NCBI GenBank assembly: GCA_012799165.1
Contig: JAAZLU010000195.1
Coordinates: 1 to 8,426 of the forward strand
Length of the DNA stretch: 8,426 bases
Direction: 5' to 3'
Source: Clostridiales bacterium
GTDB lineage: Bacteria; Bacillota; Clostridia; Peptostreptococcales; Anaerovoracaceae
This document shows, piece after piece, positions 1 to 6,227 of this stretch. Made by a program: the position numbers and the translations under genes. The notes below the pieces were generated by a model. The model did not search any database, was not told where the DNA came from, and worked only from the letters and a program-made list of their open reading frames with translations. How positions within the stretch are numbered: the first letter of the stretch is position 1; each line of letters begins with the position of its first letter.

Positions 1-1
1 G

Positions 2-67
2 CTGTTTCATGGCAGCGCAACCTACGCTTATGTGGCGACCCGTTGGTTAGAAGAGCATCGTGAATAA
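2..67 (+). CDS. C-terminal tail of an unidentified upstream gene (partial)
   Basis: The frame beginning at base 2 is open from the window edge to a TAA at 65-67 and encodes 21 residues, ending in TRWLEEHRE. The other two + frames also stop within the first 63 bases, so openness alone proves nothing. The residue mix (aromatic, charged, helix-like end) reads like a real protein terminus. I do not recognise the family. A mobile-element protein was considered because the flanking DNA is gene-poor and AT-rich, but no motif supports it. Confidence 0.3.
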   Translation: MFHGSATYAYVATRWLEEHRE

Positions 68-155
68 ATATGAGAAGCCAATGATGTTATTCTAAGTATA
101 GGAAAAAAGAAATAGTAGGAAGCATCATAGACTAATCCCCTAGAAAATTGAAAGA

Positions 156-204
156 GTTCGGCCTCGAAAACGAGATCCGAATCTGCATTGCGGATCAGCT
201 TTTT
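156..204 (+). terminator. Possible weak terminator with alternative hairpins
   Basis: Two stems share bases. The first pairs TTCGG (157-161) with CCGAA (177-181) and CTCG (163-166) with CGAG (171-174) around an AAAA loop. The second pairs GATCCG (174-179) with CGGATC (191-196) and is followed, after three bases, by five Ts (200-204). The second resembles a weak rho-independent terminator for the gene ending at 67. Because the stems compete for 174-181, the layout also resembles an attenuator, but no promoter or leader peptide is evident just upstream. The 11-base loop and short T run keep confidence low. Confidence 0.3.
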
Positions 205-269
205 AAACACAGGTAGAGTAGATCCGCACTCACAAGTGTAACATATGTCTTTCAGCGAATATTATGCGG

Positions 270-281
270 AAGCTTAAGCTT
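270..281. repeat. 12-bp perfect palindrome upstream of promoter
   Basis: AAGCTTAAGCTT is identical to its reverse complement and is also a tandem repeat of AAGCTT. It ends eight bases before the -35 box at 290, where an activator or a distal repressor half could bind. No regulator gene lies in the window. It could be chance in AT-rich DNA. Confidence 0.4.
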
Positions 282-289
282 TGTAGGCA

Positions 290-319
290 TTGACAATTAG
301 ATTGTTTTGTTGTTATAAT
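290..319 (+). promoter_or_regulatory. Consensus sigma-A promoter with extended -10
   Basis: A perfect -35 TTGACA (290-295) and a perfect -10 TATAAT (314-319) are separated by 18 bases. A TG at 311-312 gives the extended -10 form. Transcription should begin near 326 and run into the amidohydrolase gene, leaving a leader of about 250 bases. An inverted repeat, ACAAT-TAG-ATTGT (293-305), overlaps the -35 box and spacer and could be an operator. This is the strongest promoter seen and the only clear one before the catabolic cassette, so it may drive everything to the terminator at 8267. Confidence 0.75.
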
Positions 320-566
320 CACAAATAATAAGAGAGTATGATTAAATTATTTGTTCCTTAGCACAAATATTTACAAGTATTATCGTGAGATATGCACTAT
401 GCAGCTATGCGCAACAAAGCGCTTACGGTACGCTGATGAGTTTACAATGTATTAAGTTCTATATGGATATGAAGCAAGTCAATTTATGTGGTATAACGGT
501 TCCGTTTGGAGCATTCAAAGGCTAAGAAGCAACACTATCAGATTCATATCCGATTAATTATCGAAA

Positions 567-573
567 AAGGAGA
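567..573 (+). promoter_or_regulatory. Ribosome binding site that fixes a TTG start
   Basis: AAGGAGA lies five bases before the TTG at 579. The ATG at 574 is in a different frame and only one base from this site, so it cannot be the start of the amidohydrolase. The site therefore supports TTG initiation at 579. Confidence 0.7.
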
Positions 574-578
574 ATGTT

Positions 579-1751
579 TTGGATATTAAAGCGCTTTCGG
601 AGCAATACGGCAAGTATGCCATCGAGCGGCGGCGCTATTATCATGCGCACCCGGAATTGCCTGAGCAGGAGATTGAGACCTGCGCTCAGATTAAGGAGGA
701 TCTGTTGGATATCGGCATTACGGATATACGTACCATGTCGAATTGCCACGGCTTGGTAGCGACAATTCATGGAGGTCGTCCGGGAAAGACCGTGGCACTG
801 CGCACTGATATCGACGCACTTCCGGTTAAGGAGGATACCGGACTTCCTTTCGCTTCAAAAAATGAAAATATTATGCATGCCTGCGGCCACGATGCCCATA
901 TTGCCATATTGTTGGGTGCGGCAAAAATGCTCTTCGATTGCCGGGATCAACTGAAGGGCAATGTGCGCCTGGTGGTGCAACCGTCGGAAGAGCTGGCAAC
1001 TGGTGCAAAAGCTATGATTTCCGAGGGTGCTTTAGACGGCGTCGATGCCATTTACGGAAGCCATGTGATGGGAGCCTTGGATGCGCCGTATTACGGTATT
1101 TCATCCGGCCCGCTCATGGCAGGTGCCGCGATTTTTAACATTCGGGTAATAGGCTATGCAGCTCATGGATCCGAGCCTCATCGCGGCAAGGATGCAATTA
1201 CTGTCTCTGCGGCAATCATCAACGCCTTGCAGCAATGCGTATCCCGGATGAATGACCCCCGGAGCCCCTTAGTGCTGACCATAGGCACCATACATGGTGG
1301 GAGTCGCTTTAACATTATTCCCAACGAAGTCAAGATGGAAGGTACAGTAAGGACATTTGAAGCTGGAACAGCTGTGGAAGAAATTATGCGGCGCATTGTC
1401 GAGAATACTGCGGCGGCCTTCGGTACTACAGCTGAATTCCATTTTGAAATGATAACGCCCCCGGTGATTCATGATAGCGAAAAAATGGTGCTGCTGGCTA
1501 AGAATGCAGCGGAAAAGTTATATGGCAAACAGAGTGTATGCGATATGCAACCCTTGATGGGAAGTGAGGATTTTGCTTACTATTTGCAAAAAGTCCCCGG
1601 CGTGTTTGGCATTATCGGCATTAACGATGTGGCTAAAGGCTATATTTATAGCAATCACCACGAAAAGTTCGACTTTGAGGAAAGCGCTGTTGTTCGCGGC
1701 TGCGCCATAATGGCTCAGTTTGCCGTGGATTATCTGGAATCGGAAACATAG
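579..1751 (+). CDS. M20 family amidohydrolase (M20D-like, aminoacylase/hippurate hydrolase type)
   Basis: A 390-residue cytoplasmic metal-dependent amidohydrolase, of usual length for the family, which cleaves N-acyl amino acids or related amides. Metal and catalytic signatures are intact: HACGHDAH (C102, H104), QPSEE (E137 as general base, E138 as ligand), H162 in GSHV, the late MGSEDF motif (328-332) and H360 in NHHEKFDFEE. The lid/dimerisation domain spans roughly 180-290, with HGSEPHRGKDA and FNIIPNE typical of the family. There is no signal peptide. Initiation is at TTG 579, as shown by its ribosome site. The gene ends 26 bases before the ATPase gene, so co-transcription is possible. Its role with the branched-chain pathway, supplying free amino acids, is only inferred. 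Odd: by hand count only 7 of 34 isoleucines use ATA, against 13 of 21 in the next gene, suggesting a different origin. The exact substrate cannot be told. Confidence 0.93.
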   Translation: MDIKALSEQYGKYAIERRRYYHAHPELPEQEIETCAQIKEDLLDIGITDIRTMSNCHGLVATIHGGRPGKTVALRTDIDALPVKEDTGLPFASKNENIMHACGHDAHIAILLGAAKMLFDCRDQLKGNVRLVVQPSEELATGAKAMISEGALDGVDAIYGSHVMGALDAPYYGISSGPLMAGAAIFNIRVIGYAAHGSEPHRGKDAITVSAAIINALQQCVSRMNDPRSPLVLTIGTIHGGSRFNIIPNEVKMEGTVRTFEAGTAVEEIMRRIVENTAAAFGTTAEFHFEMITPPVIHDSEKMVLLAKNAAEKLYGKQSVCDMQPLMGSEDFAYYLQKVPGVFGIIGINDVAKGYIYSNHHEKFDFEESAVVRGCAIMAQFAVDYLESET

Positions 1752-1777
1752 GGCGAATACATACCAAATTATAAAGT

Positions 1778-2467
1778 ATGAAGGCTTCAGAACTATTTCA
1801 AAATCGCATAAATATAATTACCGGCCACTTCGGTACGGGCAAGACGGAATTTGCCGTAAATCTCGCCCTGTCTTTTGCCGCCGAAGGCTTGAAGACCGCC
1901 ATAGCGGATCTCGATATAGTGAACCTCTATTTTCGTTCACGCGAGCGACGAAGCATTTTAGAGGACGCCGGGATTAGGGTAATATGCTCGTCCCAGCAGC
2001 ACGAGCATGCGGATCTACCCTCGCTTCCGGCTGATATAATGACGCTCTTCGAAGACAGGAGCTATAAGGTTGTGTTAGACCTCGGCGGCGATCCTTCCGG
2101 GGCCAGAGTAATCGCGCGCTTTCTTCCCCGCATACAGAGGGAGGATAGTCGGCTTTTTTATGTGTTCAACGCATCCAGGCCGGAGATTGCGACAATCGAT
2201 TCCGCGGAGGAGTATCTGCGTCGCATAGAAGATGTTACCGGTCTTGAGTGCGGAGGCATAATAAACAACACGCATCTATGCGAGTACACGCGCGCCGAAG
2301 ATGTGCTGGCCGGAGAGGAGGCCGCAATCCGGCTCTCCGAAAAAACAGGCATTCCGTTTATATGCAGCGTCGCCTGGAAGAGGCTTTTACCGACTCTTTC
2401 CGGGAATGCTTTTCCTTTGTTTCCAATAGAGATATTAATGAAAAAACCTTGGGAGGTAGAAAGATGA
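1778..2467 (+). CDS. P-loop ATPase of unknown role (MinD/ParA/CobQ-like fold) linked to the 2-oxoacid oxidoreductase
   Basis: A 229-residue soluble protein. A Walker A motif, GHFGTGKT, lies at residues 16-23. ADLDIVNLYFRSRE (43-56) fits the switch region of deviant SIMIBI ATPases, and hydrophobic VVLDLGGD (98-105) fits Walker B. IINNTHL (161-167) may contact the base. It lacks a paired CxxC (cysteines at 70, 158, 168, 196), so it does not look like an Mrp/ApbC iron-sulfur carrier. There is no membrane segment. ATG 1778 is the first possible start, since an in-frame TAA lies six bases upstream; its ribosome site is poor. The stop overlaps the ferredoxin subunit start (ATGA, 2464-2467), implying translational coupling. 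I recall similar ATP-binding proteins beside such oxidoreductase genes in Clostridia, but the function is not known to me. A role in assembly, activation or regulation of the complex is inference. Confidence 0.85.
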   Translation: MKASELFQNRINIITGHFGTGKTEFAVNLALSFAAEGLKTAIADLDIVNLYFRSRERRSILEDAGIRVICSSQQHEHADLPSLPADIMTLFEDRSYKVVLDLGGDPSGARVIARFLPRIQREDSRLFYVFNASRPEIATIDSAEEYLRRIEDVTGLECGGIINNTHLCEYTRAEDVLAGEEAAIRLSEKTGIPFICSVAWKRLLPTLSGNAFPLFPIEILMKKPWEVER

Positions 2468-2673
2468 TTAGACTGACCTTTGACACCGAAAGGTGCAAGG
2501 CATGTGAACTTTGTGCGGCGGTGTGTCCTAAGCACATACTCGCGCTTAACGCCGATTTAGTAAACCTAAAGGGTTATCACCCTATGGGTTGCATAGATAT
2601 GGCGTCATGCATAGCTTGCGCAAGCTGCGCGAAGATGTGCCCCGATTCCGTTATCACGATAGAGAAGATTTAG
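2464..2673 (+). CDS. vorD: 2-oxoacid:ferredoxin oxidoreductase, delta subunit (2x[4Fe-4S] ferredoxin)
   Basis: A 69-residue ferredoxin-like subunit that should relay electrons from the thiamine-diphosphate centre of the complex to external ferredoxin. Two classical cluster motifs, CxxCxxCxxxCP, are complete: C11, C14, C17, C21 and C49, C52, C55, C59. An additional cysteine at 43 (MGC) lies six residues before the second motif. Length and layout match the VorD/KorD delta subunit. The frame stays open upstream to 2248, but that stretch lies over the ATPase gene. ATG 2464 is chosen because GGGAGGT (2451-2457) sits six bases before it, the protein then starts like the family, and it overlaps the ATPase stop by four bases. 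The stop (2671-2673) overlaps the ribosome site of the alpha gene. The gene symbol depends on the valine-type assignment of the complex. Confidence 0.9.
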   Translation: MIRLTFDTERCKACELCAAVCPKHILALNADLVNLKGYHPMGCIDMASCIACASCAKMCPDSVITIEKI

Positions 2674-2687
2674 GAGGATAGATATTC

Positions 2688-3755
2688 ATGGCAAAAGAAC
2701 TTTGGAAAGGCAATGAAGTAATTGCGGAAGCCGCAATACGCGCCGGTTGCGACTGTTATTTTGGGTATCCCATAACTCCTCAGAGCGAGGTGCCTGAATA
2801 CATGTCCGTACACATGCCCAAGCACGGCAGGATATTCGTTCAGGCGGAGTCTGAGGTTGCGGCGATCAATATGGTCTACGGAGCGGCGGCCTGCGGACTG
2901 CGCGCGATGACCACATCCTCTTCTCCGGGAATATCCCTGATGCAGGAGGGTATATCCTACATAGCGGGAAGCAGACTTCCCGCTGTCATAGTCAATTGCA
3001 TGCGCGGCGGTCCGGGACTCGGCACCATTCAGCCCAGTCAAGCCGATTATTATCAGTCGACCCGCGGCGGCGGCCACGGAGACTACAGAACCATAGTCCT
3101 CGCGCCCTCAAATATTCAAGAGCTTGCGGACTTCGTACAGGAGGCCTTCGATATTGCTGACTACTATCGCAATCCCGTTATGATAGCCGTGGACGGAATG
3201 ATAGGTCAGATTCTCGAACCCATAGAGTGGCGCCCGGTAAAACGCAGAGAGCTTCCTCCCAAAGATTGGGCTACGACGGGCAAACGCGGAAGAAAGACTC
3301 CAAATTTAGTAACTTCCCTCTTTATGGATCCCGAGGACTGCGACAGAATGAATCAACTTATGGGCGAGAATCTTAAGCGTATCGAAGAAAACGAGACGAG
3401 ATACGAGGCTATCGGCTGCGACGATGCGGAGATTATTCTTGTGGCTTACGGAACTCCTGCAAGAATCATCATCAGTGTACTGGATGAGTTGAGGACTCAA
3501 GGCATAAAAGCTGGACTCTTCCGTCCCATAAGCTTGTGGCCCTTCCCCGAGAAGCCCCTTCACGATTATGTGGCAAAGGATAATGTAAAGCTCGTTTTGG
3601 ATGTGGAGATGAGCCTCGGGCAGATGATAGACGATGTTCGCCTTGCGATAAAAGGCAAAAAACCCGTACATTTCTACGGTCGAGCCGGAGGGATAGTTCC
3701 CACGGTGGAGGAAATAATTGAAGCTGCAAAGAAGGCTCTTAAGGAGGCGAAATAA
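2688..3755 (+). CDS. vorB: 2-oxoacid:ferredoxin oxidoreductase, alpha subunit (VorB-type)
   Basis: A 355-residue alpha subunit of the pyruvate:ferredoxin oxidoreductase superfamily. The N-terminal pyrimidine-binding domain I contains YPITPQSE (27-34) and QAESEVAAINMVYGAAACG (52-70), then GGPGLGTIQPSQADYYQ (107-123) with TRGGGHGDYR. Domain II follows from about residue 245 (ILVAYGTPARI) to the end. Together with the beta subunit it forms the thiamine-diphosphate active site, which oxidatively decarboxylates a 2-oxoacid with CoA. AGGAGG (2672-2677) precedes the ATG by ten bases. Family members act on 2-oxoisovalerate, 2-oxoglutarate or other 2-oxoacids. The branched-chain aminotransferase and butyrate-type kinase downstream favour 2-oxoisovalerate and its homologues, but KorA (2-oxoglutarate) is the main alternative. 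Domain assignment is firm and substrate is inferred. Confidence 0.92.
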   Translation: MAKELWKGNEVIAEAAIRAGCDCYFGYPITPQSEVPEYMSVHMPKHGRIFVQAESEVAAINMVYGAAACGLRAMTTSSSPGISLMQEGISYIAGSRLPAVIVNCMRGGPGLGTIQPSQADYYQSTRGGGHGDYRTIVLAPSNIQELADFVQEAFDIADYYRNPVMIAVDGMIGQILEPIEWRPVKRRELPPKDWATTGKRGRKTPNLVTSLFMDPEDCDRMNQLMGENLKRIEENETRYEAIGCDDAEIILVAYGTPARIIISVLDELRTQGIKAGLFRPISLWPFPEKPLHDYVAKDNVKLVLDVEMSLGQMIDDVRLAIKGKKPVHFYGRAGGIVPTVEEIIEAAKKALKEAK

Positions 3756-3756
3756 T

Positions 3757-4506
3757 ATGGCGTACATTTATAAAAGGAGCGAGGGACTGCGTGATATCCC
3801 CATGCACTATTGTCCGGGCTGCCATCACGGTATAGTACATAAGCTTGTAGCCGAGGTTCTGGAAGAGATGGACTTACTCGACGAAGTTATAGGTGTCTGC
3901 CCCGTAGGCTGCGCCGTATTCGCCGGAGACTATTTCAATTGCGATTTTCAGGAGGCGGCTCACGGTCGTGCCCCCGCGGTAGCGACGGGAATTAAGCGCA
4001 CCCATCCGAATCAGCCCGTGTTTACCTATCAGGGCGACGGAGATTTGGCTTCCATCGGAGCAGGTGAGATAGTGCACGCTGCGATGAGAGGCGAGAAGTT
4101 TACGACCGTTTTCATCAACAATGGAATTTACGGGATGACCGGCGGTCAGATGGCTCCGACCACCCTTATAGGCATGAAGGCTTCGACTTGTCAGGACGGA
4201 AGAAGCGCGGAGCAGGCCGGCATGCCCATGCGCATGTCCGAAATGCTCGCGACACTCGACGGCTGCGTCTATGCTGAGCGCGTCTGCGTAATAGATATAC
4301 CCAACTTGAATAAGGCCAAGAGGGCTATTAAAAAAGCTTTCGAGTATCAGATGGCCGGCAAGGGTTTTACTTTTATAGAAGTCCTTTCCACTTGTCCGAC
4401 CAACTGGGGCATGACCCCCCTTAAGGCCAATCAGTTCTTAAAAGAGAAGATGGCGGCCTATTATCAGCTCGGCGTCGTCAAGGATACTGCACAGGAGGTC
4501 AAGTAA
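3757..4506 (+). CDS. vorA: 2-oxoacid:ferredoxin oxidoreductase, beta subunit (thiamine diphosphate-binding)
   Basis: A 249-residue beta subunit carrying the thiamine diphosphate site. YCPGCHHG (18-25) matches the family N-terminus. GDGDLASIG (93-101) with INNGIYGMTGGQ (120-131) is the magnesium/thiamine diphosphate motif (GDG to NN). Further conserved elements are CPVGC (48-52), HGRAPAVATG (69-78) and APTT (133-136). The frame is open 13 codons further up, but these overlap the alpha gene. ATG 3757 lies one base after the alpha stop, with AAGGAGG (3741-3747) nine bases before it. It ends in TAATG, sharing a base with the gamma start, so the three subunits are probably made in step. Symbol use for this subunit varies between databases (vorA or vorC; korB if the substrate is 2-oxoglutarate). 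Confidence 0.92.
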   Translation: MAYIYKRSEGLRDIPMHYCPGCHHGIVHKLVAEVLEEMDLLDEVIGVCPVGCAVFAGDYFNCDFQEAAHGRAPAVATGIKRTHPNQPVFTYQGDGDLASIGAGEIVHAAMRGEKFTTVFINNGIYGMTGGQMAPTTLIGMKASTCQDGRSAEQAGMPMRMSEMLATLDGCVYAERVCVIDIPNLNKAKRAIKKAFEYQMAGKGFTFIEVLSTCPTNWGMTPLKANQFLKEKMAAYYQLGVVKDTAQEVK

Positions 4507-5051
4507 TGATGATTAAACTGATATCCGCAGGCTTCGGCGGGCAGGGTGCCCTTGCGATAGGCAAAAACCTCGTCGAGGCCGGAATGAGGGAGGGGCTCGA
4601 GGTAACATGGACTCCTTCCTACGGACCCGAGATGCGCGGAGGAACAGCTAACTGCTCGGTAGTGCTTTCCGAAAAGAGGATAGGTTCGCCGGTATTCAGC
4701 AGCCCTACCGATCTCATAGCTCTAAACCTGCCTTCGCTCAACAAATTCGCGGGCAAGGTAAAGCCGGGCGGAAACATATTTATCAACAGTTCCACCGTGA
4801 GCGAAAAAGTCGAGCGCAGCGATGTAAATGTATATTATGTGCCATGCGGAGAGATAGCCGACAAGGTCGGAAATCCCAAGGCCGTCAATATGGTTATGCT
4901 AGGAGCTTATATAGGCGTAAGTGAAGCGGTAAAAGTCGAAACGGTGGAGACTATAATACGCGAGATGTTTGCAGGTGCCAAGGAAAAATATATTCCGGCC
5001 AATATCGCCGCCTTTCAAAGCGGAATTGACTTTGTAAAACAATATGAGTAA
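4506..5051 (+). CDS. vorG: 2-oxoacid:ferredoxin oxidoreductase, gamma subunit
   Basis: A 181-residue gamma domain protein of usual length. GFGGQG (9-14) near the N-terminus and SYGPEMRGGTANC are the family signatures. In the superfamily this domain is thought to help bind CoA and shape the active-site entrance. It starts with two consecutive ATGs (4506 and 4509), and AGGAGGT (4493-4499) suits either, so the true start may be one codon later. The first ATG overlaps the beta stop by one base. With the genes at 2464, 2688 and 3757 it completes the four-subunit form of the enzyme, in the order delta-alpha-beta-gamma. An 89-base spacer separates it from the aminotransferase. Confidence 0.9.
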   Translation: MMIKLISAGFGGQGALAIGKNLVEAGMREGLEVTWTPSYGPEMRGGTANCSVVLSEKRIGSPVFSSPTDLIALNLPSLNKFAGKVKPGGNIFINSSTVSEKVERSDVNVYYVPCGEIADKVGNPKAVNMVMLGAYIGVSEAVKVETVETIIREMFAGAKEKYIPANIAAFQSGIDFVKQYE

Positions 5052-5140
5052 GCGCAAGAGAGAGCTAATAAAAAAAACTTTAAGTTATAAATTAATACTA
5101 GAGTGATAGGAGCTGCAGAGCTTCAGAAGGGAGATAAAAA
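5052..5140 (+). other. AT-rich spacer between oxidoreductase and aminotransferase genes
   Basis: The longest gap inside the cassette. It contains a run of nine A (5070-5078), an AT-rich stretch with TTATAA (5085-5090) and a small AGCT-GCAG-AGCT repeat (5111-5122). The ribosome site AAGGGAG (5127-5133) lies seven bases before the ATG at 5141. No -35 box at a proper distance is visible, so an internal promoter is not supported. A processing site or weak promoter remains possible. Confidence 0.35.
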
Positions 5141-6211
5141 ATGCTCGATATAAAAGTAACTCGCAATAAGCACCCTAAAGCTAAGCCCGGAAAAGATGAG
5201 CCGCTGGGCTTCGGAACTCTCTTTACGGATCACATGTTCGTAATGGATTACGATGAGGGTCAGGGCTGGCACGATGCCCGCATAGTGCCGTACGAAAACT
5301 TGAGTCTGTCTCCGGCATGTTCGGTTTTGCATTACGGCCTCGAGGTTTTCGAGGGACTCAAGGCGTATAAGGCGGTGGACGGAAGAGTGCTGCTCTTCAG
5401 ACCCGACAGAAATGGAAAGCGTATGTTCGATTCCTGCGAGAGACTGTGCATGGCTCCCGTACCCGTCGAAGACTTCGTTCAGGCGGTAAAAGCACTTGTT
5501 GAAATAGATAAGGATTGGATACCGACAGGCGAGGGTTGTTCTCTTTACATAAGGCCCTTCGTGATAGCGGTCGACCCCTACCTCGGAGTCGGTAAGTCAA
5601 GCCACCATCAGTTTATCATCATCCTCTCGCCCAGCGGGCTCTACTATCCCGAGGGGTTAAAGCCCGTCGGAATCTGGATCGAAGACGAGTATGTAAGAGC
5701 CGTAAGAGGCGGTATAGGTGCCGCAAAGACCGGAGGCAACTACGCTGCCAGCATTCTTGCTCAGGACCTCGCCAATAAGGGCGGCTACAGTCAGGTTCTG
5801 TGGCTCGATGGTGTCGAGAGAAAATATGTGGAAGAAGTCGGCGCTATGAACATTTTCTTCAAGATAGACGGAAAGGTTGTAACCCCGATGCTCCAGGGAA
5901 GTATACTTCCCGGAATCACCAGGGCTACCGTCATCGAGCTCTGTAAGGATATGGGTTATGAGGTCGAGGAGCGCAAGGTTTCGGCCCAGGAACTCGCCGA
6001 CGCTCACGAGGCCGGAAAGCTCGAGGAGATCTGGGGAACGGGTACGGCTGCCATCATATCCGCAGTTGGACGTCTGAAATGGGGCGACAATGTAATGATA
6101 ATCAACAACAACGAGGTAGGCCCACTCAGTCAAAAGCTCTACGATACCATAACCGGTATACAGACTGGAAAGATCGAAGACAAGAAAGGCTGGACGCTCG
6201 AAGTTTGCTGA
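5141..6211 (+). CDS. ilvE: Branched-chain amino acid aminotransferase
   Basis: A 356-residue fold-type IV pyridoxal-phosphate enzyme that exchanges the amino group between valine, leucine or isoleucine and 2-oxoglutarate. GAAKTGGNYAAS (193-204) carries the Schiff-base lysine K196. YVEEVGAMNIFF (229-240) holds the conserved glutamate, probably E232. LPGITR (256-261) and WGTGTAA (298-304) are cofactor-phosphate and family motifs. Length and the N-terminal extension match the long class resembling eukaryotic BCATs rather than the roughly 310-residue E. coli IlvE. It has a good ribosome site and lies 16 bases before the phosphotransferase gene. Its position between the 2-oxoacid oxidoreductase and the acyl-phosphate genes argues for a catabolic role as first step of branched-chain amino acid oxidation. 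The enzyme is reversible and could also serve biosynthesis. Confidence 0.94.
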   Translation: MLDIKVTRNKHPKAKPGKDEPLGFGTLFTDHMFVMDYDEGQGWHDARIVPYENLSLSPACSVLHYGLEVFEGLKAYKAVDGRVLLFRPDRNGKRMFDSCERLCMAPVPVEDFVQAVKALVEIDKDWIPTGEGCSLYIRPFVIAVDPYLGVGKSSHHQFIIILSPSGLYYPEGLKPVGIWIEDEYVRAVRGGIGAAKTGGNYAASILAQDLANKGGYSQVLWLDGVERKYVEEVGAMNIFFKIDGKVVTPMLQGSILPGITRATVIELCKDMGYEVEERKVSAQELADAHEAGKLEEIWGTGTAAIISAVGRLKWGDNVMIINNNEVGPLSQKLYDTITGIQTGKIEDKKGWTLEVC

Positions 6212-6217
6212 GCCTTT

Positions 6218-6222
6218 GGAGG
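6218..6222 (+). promoter_or_regulatory. Ribosome binding site deciding the phosphotransferase start
   Basis: GGAGG lies five bases before the ATG at 6228. The in-frame TTG at 6216 overlaps this site and has no ribosome site of its own, so the ATG is the better start. Confidence 0.7.
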
Positions 6223-6227
6223 GTCAA

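Larger units (their letters stand above)
68..578. other. Gene-poor AT-rich region with regulatory elements
   Basis: About 510 bases without a convincing protein gene. Left to right it holds a hairpin cluster (156-204), a 12-bp palindrome (270-281), a consensus promoter (290-319) and a leader of about 250 bases running to the TTG start at 579. Several short frames are open. One is 148-216 (TTG start, 22 residues, no ribosome site). Another is a 7-codon ATG frame at 338-361 behind a purine run. The third is a 29-codon ATG frame at 436-525. None has a recognisable product. In the leader, AACGG and CCGTT form a tight inverted repeat (495-506), and CGAT/ATCG (551-563) lies just before the ribosome site. 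I see no T-box or known riboswitch core. Confidence 0.5.

Noticed and set aside
28..210. 60-codon minus-strand frame
   Set aside because: No ribosome site and no recognisable motif. It crosses the hairpin region and the likely tail of a + strand gene, so it is most likely chance.
1..578. Insertion sequence or CRISPR remnant in the gene-poor left part
   Set aside because: No terminal inverted repeats, target duplications, spaced repeats or transposase motifs could be found by eye.
1269..1472. Minus-strand open frames inside the amidohydrolase and other genes
   Set aside because: These are frame shadows of strongly supported + strand genes, with no ribosome sites or known motifs.
1740..1777. 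Promoter directly before the ATPase gene (TTATAA at 1769)
   Set aside because: There is no -35-like hexamer 17 bases upstream, and a start from this box would fall inside the coding sequence.
2248..2463. N-terminal extension of the ferredoxin subunit to 2248
   Set aside because: The extra 72 codons lie over the ATPase gene in another frame, and a good ribosome site fixes the start at 2464, giving normal family length.
3718..3756. Earlier ATG (3718) for the beta subunit
   Set aside because: It lies inside the alpha gene; AAGGAGG at 3741-3747 points to the ATG at 3757, where family homology begins.
5026..5100. Internal promoter before the aminotransferase (TTGACT at 5026, TTATAA at 5085)
   Set aside because: The two boxes are about 53 bases apart. 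Neither has a partner at 16-18 bases, so no promoter is supported.
6216..6227. TTG at 6216 as start of the phosphotransferase, adding four residues
   Set aside because: The TTG overlaps the GGAGG ribosome site that serves the ATG at 6228, and the protein from 6228 has the usual family length.
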